DNA of 7,624 bases from assembly GCA_900548195.1 (NCBI GenBank), contig URJQ01000126.1, forward strand, positions 1 through 7,624, given 5' to 3'. The notes below the pieces were generated by a model. It saw only the letters and a program-made list of their open reading frames with translations, was not told where the DNA came from and ran no database searches. Positions 6,761-7,624 of this stretch are shown here, piece after piece (position 1 is the stretch's first letter; every line of letters starts with the position of its first letter). Made by a program: the position numbers and the translations under genes. Origin of the DNA: an uncultured Prevotella sp. (GTDB lineage Bacteria > Bacteroidota > Bacteroidia > Bacteroidales > Bacteroidaceae).

Positions 6761-6764
6761 CACT

Positions 6765-7532
6765 ATGATAAGCAAGAACAAACTGAAATACATACATAGC
6801 CTTGAGCAAAAAAAACCAAGGCAGAGAGAAGGCGTCTTCGTAGCAGAAGGCACCAAGATAGTCAGCGAGCTGCTCCTCGCGGGCTTCCATCCGCAGTGCC
6901 TCATCGGCACCGAGGAATGGTTTGACACCATGCCAAAAAGCCACTCTAATGATGCAGAGCACATCCTTGTCAGCGAAGAAGAGTTGCGCAAAGCCAGTTT
7001 TCTACAGCATCCCCAGCAAGTGATGGGTATTTTCAGCACTCCGCAGTCTAACTCATTACCCGCTCCGGAATGGTTTGCCAGCAATCTATGTCTCGTCCTC
7101 GACGGTGTGCAGGACCCAGGAAACCTCGGCACTATAATACGCATAGCCGACTGGTTTGGCATAGCCACTATCATCTGCAGTCGCGAGACAGCGGATGCCT
7201 TTGCTCCGAAGGTGGTGCAAGCCACTATGGGTAGCATAGCGAGAGTGAAAGTCATCTACACAGACCTCATGCCGTTCCTTTCTTCCCTCCCATCCTCTAC
7301 ACCTATCTATGGCACCCTGCTCGACGGAGACAATATCTACTCAAAATCTTTGACAGCCAACGGTATCATCATCATGGGCAATGAAGGCAACGGCATCTCC
7401 ACTGCCATCCGCCCTCTCGTCAATCATAAGCTTCTCATCCCATCCTACCCTGCCGACAAACCTACTGCTGAGAGCCTCAACGTAGCAATTGCCACCGCCA
7501 TCACTGTGGCGGAATTTAGGAGAAGAGGGTAA
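6765..7532 (+). CDS. TrmH/SpoU-family RNA 2'-O-methyltransferase
   Basis: A SPOUT-class enzyme expected to transfer a methyl group from S-adenosylmethionine to a ribose 2'-OH in rRNA or tRNA. The 255 residues are complete. An N-terminal substrate-binding domain (about 1-85) has the KNKLKYIHSLEQKK opening and the EGVFVAEGTKIV segment. A linker covers about 86-105, and the SpoU catalytic domain follows with all three motifs: motif 1 NLGTIIR at 120-126 with Arg126, motif 2 GNEGNGIS at 205-212 with Glu207, and motif 3 ESLNVAIATAI from 236 with Asn239, forming the trefoil-knot cofactor site. An in-frame TAA 12 nt upstream fixes the start. The target nucleotide cannot be named, and RlmB- or TsnR-like roles are both possible. 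The gene is divergent from tamL. Its linker region carries the 33-nt sequence repeated inverted at the window end. Confidence 0.9.
   Translation: MISKNKLKYIHSLEQKKPRQREGVFVAEGTKIVSELLLAGFHPQCLIGTEEWFDTMPKSHSNDAEHILVSEEELRKASFLQHPQQVMGIFSTPQSNSLPAPEWFASNLCLVLDGVQDPGNLGTIIRIADWFGIATIICSRETADAFAPKVVQATMGSIARVKVIYTDLMPFLSSLPSSTPIYGTLLDGDNIYSKSLTANGIIIMGNEGNGISTAIRPLVNHKLLIPSYPADKPTAESLNVAIATAITVAEFRRRG
7028..7060 (+). repeat. 33-nt exact inverted repeat, copy inside the methyltransferase gene
   Basis: These bases encode residues 88-99 (IFSTPQSNSL region), the linker between the substrate-binding and SpoU domains. They are identical to the reverse complement of 7592-7624 at all 33 positions. The match breaks at 7061 against 7591 (C facing T where G would be required). 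On the other side it is limited only by the end of the window. Confidence 0.95.
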
Positions 7533-7591
7533 GCAAATGAAGAATCACGCAGGCGTTATTTAACGTAAAAACATCTTCACATTATATAAAT
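7533..7591. other. Spacer after the methyltransferase gene
   Basis: Fifty-nine bases with no gene. A small dyad CGTTA-TT-TAACG at 7554-7565, followed by a short A-run, is too weak to call a terminator. Confidence 0.4.
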
Positions 7592-7624
7592 GGTAATGAG
7601 TTAGACTGCGGAGTGCTGAAAATA
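7592..7624 (-). repeat. 33-nt exact inverted repeat, copy at the window edge
   Basis: This is the reverse complement of 7028-7060 with no mismatch, ending with the last base given. If the identity continues beyond the window, this would be an inverted copy of the 5' part of the methyltransferase gene. It is not preceded by anything resembling a gene start. Confidence 0.95.

Noticed and set aside
6808..6815. Run of eight A in the methyltransferase gene as a phase-variation tract
   Set aside because: It encodes Gln-Lys-Lys in a conserved part of the family, and runs of this length are common. There is no sign of frameshift.
6665..7255. Minus-strand frame of 196 codons
   Set aside because: It is antisense to the well-supported RNA methyltransferase and crosses the promoter region. 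It has no recognisable domain.

Overview
The window looks like chromosomal DNA from a member of the Bacteroidota, most likely the Prevotella/Bacteroides side of Bacteroidales. The evidence is a TamA-like outer membrane protein made as a lipoprotein (the TamL form of this phylum), three boxes matching the Bacteroidota -7 promoter consensus TAnnTTTG, and gene starts without clear Shine-Dalgarno sites. The genus is inference.

Layout, left to right. Three large genes run leftward (minus strand): an AMP-forming acyl-CoA synthetase (195-1838), a protein with a PIN-type nuclease domain between long low-complexity arms (2137-4242), and tamL (4404-6620). A TrmH/SpoU-family RNA methyltransferase (6765-7532) is divergent from tamL. 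The 144-nt spacer between those two carries back-to-back -7 boxes, and the methyltransferase box is so close to its ATG that the mRNA is probably leaderless. Nothing ties the four products into one pathway: one activates a carboxylic acid, one is a putative RNase or RNA-associated protein, one inserts or exports envelope components and one methylates RNA.

Two kinds of structure go beyond the genes. First, the spacers after tamL and after the PIN gene each hold an imperfect palindrome of about 105-115 nt. The two can be aligned with each other along most of their length, including the central part. A more decayed relative lies over the stop codon of the acyl-CoA synthetase, so all three leftward genes end in or next to such an element. 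This looks like a dispersed hairpin or MITE-like repeat family.

Second, the last 33 nt of the window (7592-7624) are an exact reverse complement of 7028-7060, inside the methyltransferase gene at the junction of its two domains. The match runs off the window edge. It is either an invertible or inverted-duplicated segment, or an assembly or amplification chimera. I found no CRISPR array, rRNA, tRNA, transposase or integrase. I see no complete new multi-gene system. The palindrome family, the terminal inverted repeat and the PIN protein with a Q/N-rich tail deserve follow-up.
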